Positions 12,187 through 24,655 of a DNA stretch of 64,000 bases are shown here, piece by piece; the stretch's first letter is position 1; every line of letters begins with the position of its first letter. The position numbers were made by a program, and so were the translations under genes. The stretch comes from Elmis aenea (taxonomy: Eukaryota; Arthropoda; Insecta; Coleoptera; Elmidae): positions 47,374,970-47,438,969 of the forward strand of contig OX393579.1 in the NCBI GenBank assembly GCA_947652605.1, written 5' to 3'. The notes under the pieces were generated by a model that worked only from the letters and a program-made list of their open reading frames with translations, did no database searches and was not told the origin of the DNA.

Positions 12187-13380
12187 AGTCTGAATAATTG
12201 AATTGGTTTTAATAAAATGCTCTACACATAAGATTCTTCGATCAATCGTCTACCGCTCCATTTTCACAAAATTGCAAGTTTGACGGAAGGTATGACAGTT
12301 AAAATTATTACAACTAAGTGATTACTTTTTTTGTTATTATTAATTTACAATGGGTAAACCCTTTATTTTCATTCATACAGTAAGAGATGCACAAGCTATA
12401 ACAGTCGAAACTATTCCGAAAAGTCCGTAAGGTACTGAAAGGGATGATTTGGTCGCTCAAGTTTTGACCCAAATCGGGTAATGACATACTTAAAAAATTC
12501 AGTGCAGTGTATCTCTCAGATACGTTGCGCCTGAAGAAGAATTAAGGATTAAGGTTTGCTAATTACAGTACTTCTTTTGTACTTAGAGTTCCATCTTTTT
12601 AAAAAAGAGGCATCAATAACTGTTTTGTAAAATAAAAACATTGTCTGATTTGGCTTTATATCTCTCACGGTTAACGAGATCCCAGTTGTGTCCCATCTAC
12701 ACCTAACGCACCGTGTATTTTCAAACCTAATAGGTGTAATTAGTTAATGATTTCCGATTTATCACGCCCTCGGCATTATTGGAAACCGTAAACAATATAA
12801 AACGATGAGTCTGCAACTGTTACGTGATAATTTTGCATCGATGTTGAAAAATGCAGTTCAATTTTAGGGTTTAAATTCGAACAACCGCGATTCGGAAACA
12901 TTAGCATGCAAAGCGTGGCGTGCGTTACATCTCGGTTACGTGATTGTTTTAAATAAAAAACCGTGATAAACTCTCACAGAACTTTAATTAGGCTTAGCTC
13001 AACAAACGTTTGGTCAATATTTGCTTAGGTCTGTTGTGAGGAAATGTAGTTTCGCATTTAGTTAGGGTTAGTCAGTTGAAGTTTCAACATCAACTGATCA
13101 CTCGCTGAGCATTCAGATCGTACGTGGCGTATATTTGGTATGTAAACACGCGTGTGTTTGCAAAATTAATTAAATTATGTTGTACAAGTGCAAGCTCAAC
13201 GAGAATTATTCTGAAGTAGATGAGCAACTGTATCCTTGAGGCAATTTGGTGTAATTGAGATTTTTACATCACTAAAAAGCTTGTTCAATCTTTGTTTAAT
13301 TTAGCCATAGGATCTTTGTATTTTAAACTATAAAAGCACACGAGTTGAGTAAAACACGTTTGGCTTTGAAAAATCAAGAA
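12187..13380. other. No recognised gene
   Basis: AT-rich sequence without a supported gene or repeat structure. Confidence 0.4.
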
Positions 13381-13384
13381 TGTA

Positions 13385-13990
13385 CAGGGTGGTCCAAATT
13401 CGATGGGTGCATTGGTATCTCGCTTAATAGTCAAGATAGGGAAACGGTTAAGGTACCAAAAATGTGCAGTTTTTTGAGACAAACTCAGAACCGTTTTCAA
13501 AAATATTCTATCATTTCCGGTTTCTGAGTTATTAGAGGAAAACTGTTTTTTTGTTATATTTTTAATGTGTCATATCTCCTTTATTGTTTTAAATATCGAA
13601 AAGGTTTATAAAGATTATCTTAAGATATTTTCATGTAGATTTTGATGGTACCAAAAACAAAAATTTTTACGCTCGCCGTTAAAAAGTTCTGACACAAACT
13701 CAATTTTTTTTAAATAGAAGCTATAGTTGAGTATGACCTATTTAAATTCCTTATGTTTTTCCCTTTCCAAATGTACCTATAAGAGTTGATGTATTTATTT
13801 TCAATAATACGTAAGGTTTTTTAATTTTTTTAATGAGAAACAACAAGTAGGCTGTGCAAATAAAAAAAAAAAAACGAGAAAAACCGGAAATGATAAAATA
13901 TATTTGAGAACTGTTCTAAATTTGTCTCAAAAAACTGCACATATTTGGTAATTTAACCGTTTCTCTATCTTGACTATTAAGCAAGATCAT
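13385..13990. mobile_element. Palindromic mariner-type MITE
   Basis: The left end starts CAGGGTGGTCC after TA. The left arm continues to about 13560 (ATTAGTCAAGATAGGGAAACGG in sense: TAATAGTCAAGATAGG, GAAACGGTTAAG, GTGCAGTTTTTTGAGAC, TATCATTTCCGG). The same phrases return inverted at 13880-13986 (CCGGAAATGATA, GTCTCAAAAAACTGCAC, AACCGTTTC, CTATCTTGACTATTA). The right terminus has lost the ACCCTG end. No transposase is visible. The two open frames at 13285-13527 are shadows of the left arm. Confidence 0.75.
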
Positions 13991-15165
13991 AACGTCGTCG
14001 TCAGTCGTGGAGACCAACCAGTCCAGGAACCAAGTGGAGGCCGTCGTCCATAAAACATCATGTTGAGTGTATAGTAGGATTTCCAAGAACTGTTAAAGAA
14101 TAATCAGATAATCAACACTGATGTAATGCCAGCAACTTTTTTCTTGTTTAAAAGCTGTTCTAGGGAAAATACGCTCATATATCTATACTGCAAAGAAAGG
14201 GAATTATCTTCCCCCACGATAATTCCCTACTGCAAAATTTATCTGCTAGATGGATTTCGATTTTTTGCAAAAAAATCAATGATAATAATATGTTACTATT
14301 ATTCAGAAATCTTCTAAAATAGCTTGTTATTTAAAGATGTTTATGCCTAATGGAATTAACTGAACTCTTTTATTTACAGAAATTTTGATGTAAAACCGAA
14401 TCAAAGAAATCTAACAAAATAAAATTATACAAGCAGAGAATAAAATTATTTGAATGGATACGAAATTTCTTCTTAAAAAACTCTGGGGTGAATCGGCTTA
14501 TTTATTTACAAACGCATTTCATAATAACGAAGCCAATTTAAATAAGAGTTCACCGCTTAATTATGCATAAAATATGCAATTCAATGCGACTTTACAGTTC
14601 TTCTCCGGTTTCATAACAAATAGGACAAAGATTATAATTTTGTACTCGTTAAAAAAGGAAAAAATGTTTATCCCAAACTTGTGATTGAATTTAAAACATT
14701 GAAACAAACAGATAAGAGTTATTGTTTTGATATTTTTATGCAAATCGAAGAAATCTGTTTCAAAATATTCTCAACTTTTGTATATAGGAAGTGCATTGCT
14801 GTCAACCCCAATAGCCTACTATGTTGCAGTTTTTTTTTCACGAAAAACTTCATTTAAAATCTTTGTAGGATTTTATATTGGAATTGCTTATCGTTACCCA
14901 AAGTTGTATTCCATATGTGCATATGGGTTTGAGTATTGCATTGTACAATAATTCTTTGTTTTCCACTGATAGTTTGGACCTTCTACCTACCATCCAATAT
15001 AACTTATGGAGACGGAGCTGTTTTTTTTTTGCAAAAATAATTGTGCCAATTTAATTTTCGGTCAAGCTGCATACCAAGACATTTTTTGGTTTCTACATGA
15101 TGTAGTTGTTGGTCATGAAATGTTACAGTAGGATAGCTTTCTCTTCTGTTGTTTAGGATAGATAA
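13991..15165. other. No recognised gene
   Basis: Open frames at 14126-14317 and 14727-14951 encode hydrophobic, AT-driven peptides without a domain, and I do not call them genes. No repeat structure is evident. Confidence 0.4.
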
Positions 15166-15640
15166 AGGAGGTTATTTGTGATATTGGTTGCCAATAAACT
15201 AATGGTTAAAAATGCATATTCTCGAAGTTACAACCTGAAGAAGCGAAAAAAAGGTAGCCTGCTTCACCAGATTTGATTCCATTAGAAATTTTCTTGTAGG
15301 GGCACATGAAGAGCCTTATTTACGAGACTCCAGAACAGTCCGAGGAAGATCTGGTGGCCAGAATTGCCGCTGCATCTAAACACGTCCAAGGCGTCTTTGA
15401 AAGAATCAACATAAACCTATTATTGCGTCGTTGTGCTACTTGTATCGAATGTGAGGGCAGATTGTAGTACTTGTTGTTTTTTTATATGAATTCGTTGTCA
15501 GAAGTATTAGTTTTTCTCGTATTCAATAACAAAACGTAAGATGCAAAGTGATTTTTTTTTTCGCTTCTTCGGCCTATCACTCTGAGGGTATGCATTTCCT
15601 ACCATTGGTTTATCGACAAAAATATCACAAATCACCTCCT
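15166..15640 (+). mobile_element. Mariner-like element with 85-bp inverted ends
   Basis: The left arm from AGGAGGTTATTTGTGATATT (15166) to GAAGAAGCGAAAAAAA (about 15250) is mirrored by TTTTTTTTCGCTTCTTC to AATATCACAAATCACCTCCT (15552-15640). In between is a transposase C-terminus. The copy is internally deleted and inactive. Confidence 0.8.
15270..15470 (+). pseudogene. Mariner transposase C-terminal fragment
   Basis: The plus-strand frame reads SPDLIPLEIFL, then a TAG where the usual Trp codon would be, then GHMKSLIYETPEQ, SEEDLVARIAAA and LLRRCATCIE. This is the third-Asp block (SPDLxPLDFFLWGHMKSLVY) and tail of a mariner/IS630 transposase common in insect genomes. The TAG is consistent with a single-base change from TGG. 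The first two thirds of the gene are missing. Confidence 0.8.
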
Positions 15641-17040
15641 GTATCTACGCTATAACGTTTAAACACCGTGTATTTATTTGGTATTTCATTTTTTATTTGT
15701 CGCACTAAAGGTTCAGTTAAGTTTGTTGTTTAAAATGGTATGGGGATTAAGCTTATGATACATATACAGGGTGTTTCTTAAGTACTAAGTCCTTAGACGT
15801 CTTCCTTCGGAGTGACACCCTCCTAAAGGGGAGCGGTAAAATTAGGTTTTTATTTTATTTCTTTAATTTGGATAAATGTTGGAGAATGGTGGTATTAGGT
15901 AGATGTTTTATATTTATTAAAAGGTTTCCCATAGTAATATTTTCAATCATCTCCTACCTTCACAGGGGGCTAAAAGATGCCCCTGCTCAAAAAATTAGAT
16001 AAATAAAAGCAATTATTGAACTTATTCATCATTTTCCTTTAAAACTCACAAGGCCCCATTGGAAGCTTTTTTTCCAAAAGTGCCGTGGCAGTCATTGTGT
16101 TAATGATATCAAAACATGTTTAACATGGACTATTTGTAGAGTTTTTTATTAAAACTGCAAAAAACTAAAAAATTGTTATTCATCTAAATTTTAAGCTATT
16201 GGAAGAAGAAAAGCTTGATATGTTGAGAAATATCTGTATTTATAGTTTAAAAGGACGTTCAAAATGGCGGATTAGCTGGACCAAACAAACGAGCAACGGC
16301 TATTTTAACATTAGCTAAACCAAAGCGATGATAAGGGTCAAAAGGCAAGGGTCAAGTTAAAATGTAGCATAACGTTAGGGTCTAAATTAAGTTTATCATA
16401 TGTTGTAATTAATCCGTGTTGGTTTTTGCATTAAACTGTAATAATGTAACGGTAATTCATGTTCGCACATTATCTTCTACCTACAAGGAAACAATCCTCA
16501 CACCTCGGAGAAAAAAAACAAACCGCAGGTGATGAAAAACTAATCATAAATTCAAGAAGTTATAAAACCAACCTGGCATGATAAAAACGCATTAATCTTA
16601 GTAAAAAACGTGTCTTTTTAATCCATTTTGCTTTTATCGGATTCAAATGTACGTACATTTGATTTATAAGTTTCAAGTTGGCAAATTTCACCCGCATCTG
16701 GCAGTTATCAAAGTTTACAAAGCTGACAGCTTTGTGTGAAAAGCACGAGTGAATTTATAGACTTGAAAAACAATGATATTCGGGTTATGTAACACGGAAA
16801 TTTCGTGTATTCTAGGACACATACCCTTCAGGTCATAAATCAATTTATCCTTTGTAAGAACAGAACGTGAAAATGCGAAAACGGGGGAAAGTACAGGTGG
16901 GACGATGACATCAAAGGCATATGTTGAACTTGTCCGTCACAATTTATAGCCACGATTTCAAGTTTTTTTGTAATTACTAACAGTTAATTTAATTTTCATT
17001 ATAACCAGTCAAAATGTACAATTTATATTTCGTTAATTAT
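15641..17040. other. Mostly unremarkable; one CAGGGTG terminus
   Basis: A TA-flanked CAGGGTGTTTCTTAAG terminus starts at 15767, again a mariner-type end without a partner that I could find. Nothing else is supported. Confidence 0.4.
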
Positions 17041-17835
17041 ATATTTAGTCATGAGTCCTTCTACTGTTAGGTGTAGGACTGTTGTGTTGTGTTGTGCAGA
17101 CTTTTTTCCACGTCTTTCTGTCTTGTGCTAGCTCTTTTATGTTTTTCCATTTGATTTTTTTATCCGCTGCTGTTTTTTTTACTTCGTCTTGCCAGGTTTT
17201 TCTCGGTCTACCTCAATTGTTTTTTTCCCTGTGATCTTGCTTTATAGGCTTTTCTGGTTAACCTTTCCTCTTTCATCATATAAATGTGACCCCACCATCC
17301 CAGCTGTCTTTCTTGTATTTTTGTTTGAACTAAATTTTTTTTAATTGTTCTCTATATGTTTCTTTTCTGATTTTATCTTTTTTTTTATATTTCTCTTTGC
17401 AATGCCATTTTTGCTGCATTCACACGGTAACTATTACTGTTTGTGAGTGTCCACGTTTCACTTCCGTATAAAAGTGTCGGAGTTACTACTTTTTTAACCA
17501 CTTCCACTTTTGTTCTTTTTGGGACTTGTTGTTCCTAAACTTTTAAATATTCTTCCCATATTCCCTTTCGCTTATTTGTTTGCCATTCCTCCATTTTTTT
17601 CTATGATCACTCGTAAATATTTTCCACCTGTTACAACCTAAGCCCATTTAAAGTAATGTTATGCCCTTTGTTCTTTGTTGTAACGATCATAGTTTCAGTT
17701 TCTTACTGTATTTATTTTCATATTGATTTTTTCCATTTCCTCGTTTAGAGTTTCTAGATTAGGTTGCAGATTGATTCTTTTCCGTTTCCGTGACTAAGAC
17801 CATGTCGTCTGCGAACATTAGCTCTGTTATGTTTA
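17041..17835 (-). pseudogene. LINE fragment, 3' part of reverse transcriptase ORF
   Basis: On the minus strand the fragment begins within a reverse transcriptase, with the catalytic box FADDMVL encoded at about 17798-17815. It then runs through a degraded thumb region to the conserved C-terminal phrases (a G-H-I-Y-M segment, a R-E-K-P-G-K-T basic patch, LAQDRKTWKKV) and ends at the element 3' terminus ATGACTAAATA (17041-17052). Frameshifts and stops are frequent. Two other copies (48751 and 54440-56965) end at the same sequence, so this is a true LINE 3' end. Clade (RTE, CR1 or Jockey-like) is not resolved. Confidence 0.75.
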
Positions 17836-18100
17836 TTTTTAATAACCATTTAAAATAAAAACGAATCCTGCACAAAAAAAAACAATAGTCTCAAAACTAG
17901 ATAAGCTTTAAAAATTAAAAAAATTTACAAATAAGATGAAATTTGTATAAAAAAATCCACATAGTAAAACCTTTCCTGTGTGTAACTTTTTTAGTTTTCA
18001 AGATAGTACGTTGGTTTTTATTACAAAGTATGTAGCAATAAACAAGTTCTTTTAAATATTAAAATAGGTTAAAGGAGTGTTTCTTGCAATAGTGTCTATG

Positions 18101-18296
18101 GCTGTATTACACTATACAATTTCTTGTACAATTTCTTGTACAATTTCTTGTACACGTCTTAGGTCGTAAACTGACACTTCGCGTATGTCAATTGACGACA
18201 TTGTAACTTGGCAACAGCTGTACAATCTAGTATAAAATTTTTTGACAGCAAATTGTATAAGAAATTGTACAAGAAATTGTGTAGTGTAATACAGCT
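18101..18296. mobile_element. 196-bp MITE with tandem AATTTCTTGTAC in its arm
   Basis: GCTGTATTACACTA at 18101 is mirrored by TAGTGTAATACAGC ending at 18296. The left arm holds three tandem 12-bp AATTTCTTGTAC units (about 18117-18153), and the right arm holds the inverse twice. No coding capacity. No clear target duplication. Confidence 0.75.
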
Positions 18297-18751
18297 TTTA
18301 CATTTTTTAATACTTTATTTGATATCAATAAAATTTAACTATTTTTTGCTGGAAACTTTATTATTTAAAGAGCCAACATTATATCATAGTAGTGTGTAAG
18401 AGAGGTTATAAACAGCTTAAAGTAAAAATATATAAGAATTTGTCTATAAATTAATATTGATCAAAATAATTAAAGCCTATCTCAAACAAATAAAAATAAA
18501 AAAGTTTAAAGGAAAATATAGTTAACACGTTAAGTGCCGTGTGAGACAACATTTGTCTCACACTTGTTTTTTCCTCCCAGGCCGCGTGAGACGCCGTATG
18601 TCTCACGCGTCATTTTTATTTCCGAGCCACGGGAGACAGCAGTGGTCTCACATATCCATAAGAAAATCATGTAGTCCTAACTATATTGGCCTGTGGGTTC
18701 AGGTACTACTTTTGGCCTGTGATTTTATATTATGAATGAGAGATTAATTAA

Positions 18752-19037
18752 CCCTTTCGCGGCGGCACTCGTTTGAAAAGTTCGTGCCTTCAGTGCGGCG
18801 TTTTTCGGGTCTTATGGAGTTTGTGGGTTACGTTCGCGTAATAAAGGTCCACGCACACCCACGCGATCTCGACGCGGTCGCGGGCGCGGTCACGATAATT
18901 GATAACCAAGGTTACTTATTATCGTGACCGCGCCCGCGACCGCGTCGAGATCGCGTCGGTGTGTGTGTGGACCATAATACGGCTCCCGCACATGGGAAAA
19001 ATAAATGCGGATGATTACGGTTCCCGCAGTGAAAGGG
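18752..19037. mobile_element. Nested TTAA-flanked element with a perfect GC-rich hairpin
   Basis: TTAA at 18748-18751 and 19038-19041 bracket ends CCCTTTCGCGG and GTGAAAGGG. The centre is a large hairpin (18861-18956). It lies inside the piggyBac-type element at 18526-20193 and so inserted later. No coding capacity; the small frame at 18899-19186 is accidental. Confidence 0.8.
18861..18956. repeat. Perfect 39-bp GC-rich inverted repeat
   Basis: The left arm 18861-18899 and right arm 18918-18956 are exact reverse complements, separated by 18 nt. The arms are rich in CGCG. The pairing continues outward imperfectly through GGTCCACGCACACC and GGTGTGTGTGTGGACC. In RNA this would be a very stable stem. 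Confidence 0.9.
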
Positions 19038-20197
19038 TTAAACAAAACATGTGTTTAGTATTTTATTGGTATTATCTAATACATTTGAAATTATTTATTA
19101 ATCATTTGAATGTTGTAAAGAATAATTATTATGTACATCAAAAAAACAAGGCATGCAAAAGTGCTTTACACACCCAGTACATTTAGCCTTCTTTTGGCCC
19201 TCCCCTCTGCCTGAAATTTTTGCTGTCTTTTATTTTGTATTTCTTATTAGTTTTGCACTAAAATCAACTCATATTATTACATGATTGAATTCAGAAAAAA
19301 AAAATGTCTACAAGAATAAGTTAAAAAAAAGTTAATGGTGCCATTTGAAAATAAAATTGACTATCGTTTGACATTAAGTTGAACTTGGAAAAAATTGAAA
19401 TCCAATTCAGTTTATAGTATTTGAGGAGCCATTCCATTTACTTTTTTGTTCATCAAAATCGAACCACAAACAACGGAGTTACAGCTTGCGGCGTTTTTTG
19501 TGTGAAACCCTGTATAATGTGCCAATTCGCCGTTATTCTTGTAAATATGGAATAAATTTGTTAAAATTATTTTTAGATATTTTTACTGATTGATCTATAA
19601 ATGCTCTGCTCATCTGCTGCCAAATTTTATAAGATTATTGACTATAAACGGAAAAACAAGGTTTCCAGTGCCAGCTCTTGAATTCATCCATCAGGTTAGC
19701 GCGCAGGGCCATTTTTGCTAATGGTTTAAAACGGGAATCACCGTGCACTGACGGGAAATCGCAGAGACATATTTGGGCGGCACGAATTTTAGCAAAGGGC
19801 TTCTGATATTTTTAGTATTTTAGGCCAGGGTGCATGAATGTTTGCGCTTGGCGCCCCTTAAGCCACGCGCCCTTGGCACTCGCCGCCCCGTTGCCAATGC
19901 ATGGCTACGGCTCTGTCACTCGGTACAAGCTGCTTAATGTCGCATATACACGCACGACTTGTCGTGAGACAACATTTGTCTCACACGGCCTGAACTCCAA
20001 AATTTGCAAGTTGTGGCCGCGTGAGACTAACGTTGTCTCACGTAATAATTTCAGTAAATAACACTTAAAACTTTAAAAATTCCTTTGTTTTTGTCATTAT
20101 TCATAATAAAAAGTAATTTAAAATTCATAATAAGCCAAAAAAAGTTTGGCCCCAGAGACCTTCTTTTTGGTTAACATTGCGGCACTTAACGTGTTAA

Positions 20198-21330
20198 ATC
20201 ATATGTTTCATGAAACAAGTCTTAAAAGCTTTTAATATAAAGAATGCAGAGGACCGGGAAGTTTTAACTGGACACCCTATTTATATTTAAATTTAAAAGA
20301 ATTTGTTTGTATTTGACTGGTTTTGTTAAAATCATATTAAAAAATTTATAGTGTTTCATCCAACTAAACAAATTTGCAGGAAAAAGTGTTGTTTAAGGTT
20401 GTTACTGTTTTGTGTTACGTAAATAATATAATAATATTTAGTATCAAACCAAATTGCTTTTGTTTAAAGTTAATGCTAAGACTTTTCTTAGAAGTTGTTG
20501 AAATTTGATTCTATTTATTAAGCATAAGTTAAATTAAATATCAACTATGAACAAGATAACTTTTGTATTTGATGCATCTAATTAAGAGTTTTAAGACAAT
20601 TTTTATCACAATTAACGGAATTTTTGATAAGTTTTGACGTTTTGAGAGTAACATCATTATCGTCATTTTGCAAATTTAACAGTTGGTTCTATTTAAATAC
20701 TATAGTCAGAAAATTCAGTGTTACTGTATGTAAGTTTCTAACAAGAAGTTAATGTCAATTTATTTTGGAGTACGATAAAATGTCTTGCTATGAAAATAAA
20801 CACAAAGGCGAGGTAGCGCTAAGAATAATATTATTATATGACACAATCTACAGGCATTTCTGTGTTATAAATATTGACGAGAAAATTATACACAAAGTTC
20901 TTATAAATAAAAAAACCTAAACAAATAAATAAGAAGAATCGACAGCAAATGTAGGTACTACAAATGGCTTTATTAAAATTCTTGCATCATTTTTACGTTT
21001 GGTTTAAAACAATACTAATTTTTATAGTAGTGATACCGTTTCAATATTTATCATAATATGGTAAATAAAATATGGAATTTTAATTTAAAAAAAAAGCAAT
21101 GCCTACCAACTTAACATGTACCTAAATAATATACAAACAAAAGTTACACTAGTCACAAGAGTAACCAAAATAGTGTTAACAACAAAAAGATATTCACTAA
21201 AAGATGCTGTTTGCTTTGGAATTGCTTAAGAATGTGAAGTAATGTACTAAATTAATTGTATATGTTGTTTGTATTATAAATGGCAAACCGAAAAAAAAAC
21301 ATTAAAAGTTGTATGAACACATTAAATATA
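20198..21330. other. AT-rich, nothing recognised
   Basis: No gene or repeat structure that I can support. Confidence 0.4.
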
Positions 21331-23580
21331 CAGGGTGTGTAAAAATTGGCGGAAGCGCTACACGTGGCGATGTTCTTCGTAAAATTCTAAGTCGAAGATC
21401 TTAATACGAAAATGTTGTACCATGCTTGCTGTGTCTGCAAGAGGTCCTCAAAGTTTTGACATTTCGTCTTTTAATAAGCGTTATTATTTGAGTCGCCTAG
21501 ATGCAAACTCGGTTATATCCATTTTGGGTGCAAATTAAACTGACAGTGCCAAATTGTAGAGAATTGAATTCTCTGTGAATATAGACATACCCTGACATTC
21601 AAAACCGACTAAAACATGTGCTTCACACCGTTTAAATGCAAAGGTCCAATGCAAAACCGGGCAATTCCTATTTTATATAGTAGCAGAAACGACTAAATCA
21701 ATATCGATGCAAAATCGGTTATATCCAATGGCAAAATTTATCTTTAGCTACAAATACGATTAAATCCATTTTCATAGGTTTTACGAATTATTTTAAGCTT
21801 AAAACAAGTTCGAGTTGTTGTGTACAAGCACGTGTTTGAAAGAAGATGGATCCAGAGCGATTTGTAAGTTTAAAGTTCCCAAAGGAAAGCCCGTGCTAAA
21901 GCAATCTTTGGGCTTCTAAAGGAAGAGAGGAAAGATTTACTCACCATTTCGTCAGAAAAATTTAGTGCTCCCAAAAATACTTCACCAAATTACATATAAG
22001 TGTCAATTTTATATTTACAATTTTTACGGTTGTTGTGGGATCGTCAAAAAGCAAATTAAATTGTCTCCCCAAAATGTTTTCATCTACACTTGGTTTGAAC
22101 AAGAAAGTTAAAAATCTTCTAATGAAATTGTATCAGCAGTATATAACTACATTATTAAAATTGAAATTGATGATAATACGAGGGAGATTCGTTTAATGGC
22201 CGACGGGTTTACTGGACAAAATAAGAACAAATGTATGATTGCAATGGCTTGTAAATGGTTTTCGTAAGCGCCAAAACAAATTAATACAATAGGTACAGCT
22301 AATTTTCCCTGTCACTCGGCACTCATGTCTACCATCAGATCGCGTATTTGCTCAGAGAGAGAAACAGGTTCGTCAAAAAGATACCATAATAGATCCAGAA
22401 GACTATATCAACATTTTCAAAGTTCATGGTACTGTGAAGAGACTCGCAGAAGATTGGACGGTATTTGACTGGAGGAACGCTATAAAAAATGTGATGAAAC
22501 CAACAAGCTGTTTGCCTTTTAAGCTATCCTCTTGTAAAAGATTTGTTCTAAGCAGAAGTAAAAAAGGAAAAATTTTTGTGAAAGGTAAAATGAATTATAA
22601 AAATGACTGCAGTGGATCAATCAATTTGTAAAAGGGGAAAAACCCTTTAGATGATCGCTCCAAAGTTTTTACCAGTAGGCAATCGGCCCATCAAGCAACA
22701 AAAAAAAGACAATGTAAATGAGTTACCAATCAAACATTTTGGAAAAGATTGGCTCTCAAAGTCAGAAGAATATAAATTAAATTTTCATAAAGACATTATA
22801 AATTCTGTTACCGATAACAATGATACAGATGAAGTTAACGGTTTATGATATTATTAAATGAATCCTATGTTTTTAATTCAAATCCGGGCAAATCCTGAAT
22901 TAGTTGCAAAAGTGGCTAAATGCGTGCTTAATTTTCATTTTTCTCTTAAACGATTTGAGTTTGTTTTTTGAGGTTCCGGTGGATTATTCTTAACATTTTT
23001 CCTTAATTTTGTCAACAAAAACAACAATTTTAACTAAACTGTGCAAGTCGGAATAGTTTTTCTCAATTATCTCATTTCCAATAAAAGTGGAGATAGTCAG
23101 TTTTGCATCTAGGCGACTCATTTAATACTTGCAAATGAAAAAGCTGCAATTTGGAATAAAAATAAATTTCGAATAGTATTTTTTCCTAGATATTGTGTTC
23201 TTCCTTTCAAAAATTGGTGTTGAAAATATGCAAATCACTGATTTGAATGAAAATAATACATATGGCAACATTGTCATTAGCTGTCATCTCTGTTTTTCTC
23301 GTAATTATTTCTAGTTTGTGTTTTACGATACCCAAAAGTTTGCAGCTATGTTTTTTACGAACTGAAGGCTTTCAGTTCGAACAAAAATTGTAAATACCTT
23401 AGTAAAAATTGCTGATAAAAAAATGTCCAAACGCAAATCAATGTATGCAATATTGCCAATTTTTTTTTCTTTAAATGGCTTAAATGGTACAACATTTTTG
23501 TATCAAGATTAGGTATCGACTTAGAATTTTACGAAGAACATCGTCACGTGTAGCGCTTCCGCCAATTTATACACACCCTG
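21331..23580 (+). mobile_element. 2.25-kb TIR element carrying a DUF7869-like gene
   Basis: The left end CAGGGTGTGTAAAAATTGGC (21331) and right end GCCAATTTATACACACCCTG (ending 23580) are inverted; the similarity continues through GCGCTACACGTGGCGATGTT and GAATTTTACGAAGAACATCG, and then at TGCATCTAGGCGACTCA (inverted near 21491, direct near 23105). TATA flanks both sides, a possible 4-bp target duplication or a chance palindrome. The interior holds a broken transposase-like gene. Confidence 0.8.
21846..22848 (+). pseudogene. Broken transposase-like ORF with ADGFTGQNKN motif (DUF7869-like)
   Basis: An ATG at 21846 starts MDPERFVSLK. Further on, the frame has LMADGFTGQNKNKCMIAMA (about 22190-22250), then VFAQREK, DPEDYINIFKVHGTVKRLAE (22400-22450) and DWTVFDWRNAIKNV. 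The motif pair S/A-D-G-x-x-G-Q-N-K-N and the later I-x-P-x-D-Y-x-x-I segment are known to me from repetitive insect proteins annotated with DUF7869, thought to be an RNase-H-like integrase core. Stops and shifts interrupt it between 21890 and 22180 and around 22265-22350. The two open frames 22434-22631 and 22651-22848 are its remaining pieces. The function as the transposase of the enclosing element is inferred. Confidence 0.6.
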
Positions 23581-24655
23581 TATAAAGCGTATTCAAGTAA
23601 AGGCATGTGCACTAGCGGAACATTCGTGCAACGCAAAATATTTAATACATTTTGATTATAATAAATGTATTAAATAAAGTAAAGAACATTATTAAAAAAC
23701 CAGTATAAACATAAAAATTCTTGCATTAATAGAGAAAAAAGGTAATATTTTAGACATTTTTCCCTTGGCAATAAATAAGACAGTAATTACCTTCAAAAAT
23801 AATTTATTTGGATGTCAAGAGTTTATTTAGAATTACAGAATTGACTCTGGAGATGACACCAAAATAATCCAAGATTGCTCAGATATAAAAGTTACCAGAC
23901 TGATGAACAAAATTACAGACTTTTAGTTAAGGTCATTCTAGAATAACCACAAGTGAATCTTATGAAAGCTTGTCAGCTCCATTACTAAATGATATATCAA
24001 ACGTAACCCCTTAATTCTCGACCATTATTAGTGACAAGGCCATTATCTAAGCCGCTTGATGAAAGATCGATACGGATTCGTTAAAACGGAACCCGCAAAA
24101 ACTTAGAACAAAAACCAAAACAGATTAAATCTGTAAAAAACAGATGATACGAAAAGATTGACTGATACCATAATGGTCTTGGGGAGTAATTCTGCTTTCC
24201 GTTCGATTTGCTAACAATATTAGCGAAGTCGGTTAGCACTGATTTGTCTGATGCTTCCAATCTTGTTTTAGCATAAAATTCTAACCAGTTTTGACTTTAA
24301 TCCTTACGAGTTGAGAACAAGTGGATTAGTGCTTGTTAAATTAATAATAACATGCTTAAAACCCTAAGCGAATATTGGTATCTCAATCTAAATTTTCTTG
24401 TTATTTGAATTTTTTAACGTCAGAAATTATTTTAATTTTAAATGAGTTCTTTTACGTAAAACATTAGATTTAGACTGATTGGAGCTTATTCCTGCACCGT
24501 CTTTGTAAGTTTTTGTATCTGCTTAGCATTTTGTTAATAAACATTATTTGTTAATAAAGATTTTTACTTAGATACGTCATTAATCGTCACAATAAAATTG
24601 GTACCAGCTTACTAGTAGACAATTTGCAGTTTTGCTTTCCATTGTTAACATTATA
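23581..24655. other. AT-rich, nothing recognised
   Basis: No supported gene or repeat. Confidence 0.4.

Larger units (their letters stand above)
18526..20193. mobile_element. TTAA-flanked piggyBac-type element with GTGAGAC palindromes
   Basis: Both sides have TTAA (18522-18525 and 20194-20197), and the ends CACGTTAAGTGCCG and CGGCACTTAACGTG are inverted repeats: the piggyBac pattern. Inside each end are palindromes GTGAGAC-N7-GTCTCAC: near 18541, 18588 and 18627 (degenerate) on the left, and near 19968 and 20022 on the right. There is no transposase, so it is non-autonomous. It contains a second TTAA-flanked element at 18752-19037. The remaining interior carries AT-rich sequence and an ACCCTGTATA mariner-type end near 19507. 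Confidence 0.85.
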
